Source: Gammaproteobacteria bacterium
Lineage (GTDB): Bacteria > Aquificota > Aquificia > Aquificales > QOAS01
Length of the DNA stretch: 6,621 nt
Assembly (NCBI GenBank): GCA_003972855.1
Contig: QOAS01000023.1
Location: 1-6,621, forward strand
Reading direction: 5' to 3'
The notes below the pieces were generated by a model. It was not told where the DNA came from. It saw only the letters and a list, made by a program, of their open reading frames with translations, and did not search any database. A program made the translations under genes and the position numbers. Shown in pieces: positions 6,567-6,621 of this stretch; position 1 is the first letter of the stretch, and the number at the start of each line of letters is the position of its first letter.

Positions 6567-6621
6567 AGTTCCTTATTGTAGTCAAGCTTAATGTTAAGAA
6601 ATTAATCATCAAGTTATAGAT
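6567..6621 (-). promoter_or_regulatory. gcvPA: gcvPA leader with palindrome and -10-like boxes
   Basis: This 55-base AT-rich stretch lies before gcvPA and is cut by the window edge. It holds a 12-base palindrome, CTTAATGTTAAG at 6587-6598 (5-bp arms, 2-base centre), a possible operator. Two -10-like hexamers on the minus strand differ from TATAAT by one base: TACAAT at 6575-6580, which would start transcription about two bases before the ATG (nearly leaderless), and TATAAC at 6613-6618, which would give a leader of about 40 bases with its -35 outside the window. No good -35 pairs with TACAAT at 16-18 bases. AAGGA at 6570-6574 is the only Shine-Dalgarno-like sequence. No glycine riboswitch fits in this length. 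Confidence 0.3.

Overview
The window is a compact stretch of bacterial chromosome carrying six protein genes and almost no non-coding DNA. The proteins are rich in Lys, Glu, Val and Ile. The dihydroorotase has an Asp where many relatives carry a carboxylated Lys, as in Aquifex aeolicus. The glycine decarboxylase P-protein is split into two subunits, and the aspartyl-tRNA synthetase looks like the non-discriminating type. Together these suggest a thermophile, most plausibly of the Aquificota or a neighbouring deep-branching phylum. That placement is an inference from residues I recognise, not from a search.

Layout from left to right: (1) pyrC on the + strand, cut at its 5' end by the window edge; its reading frame is open from base 1. 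(2) A minus-strand cluster, in transcription order aspS, a HIT-family nucleotide hydrolase gene and fabD, with gaps of 30 and 9 bases, so probably one transcript. fabD runs into pyrC tail to tail and their stop codons overlap by 4 bases. An AT-rich inverted repeat covers this junction and could stop transcription from both sides. (3) A 51-base divergent gap holding a CCCCTT-C-AAGGGG palindrome. (4) A HAD-superfamily phosphatase-like gene on the + strand, whose 3' end overlaps the next gene by 15 bases. (5) gcvPA on the minus strand, followed by a 55-base leader with a small palindrome and -10-like hexamers. No gap reaches 300 bases.

The genes serve pyrimidine synthesis (pyrC), fatty-acid synthesis (fabD), nucleotide clearance (HIT), tRNA charging (aspS) and one-carbon/glycine metabolism (gcvPA); the HAD protein has no assigned substrate. 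They do not form one pathway. The most suggestive pairing is aspS with the HIT gene, because synthetases make adenylates and Ap4A and HIT enzymes hydrolyse such compounds.

I found no RNA gene, mobile element, CRISPR array or clearly new system. The points worth a second look are the non-discriminating AspRS signature, the aspS-HIT pairing, the bidirectional terminator candidate, the two small palindromes in 5' regions, the general lack of Shine-Dalgarno sequences and the unassigned HAD protein.
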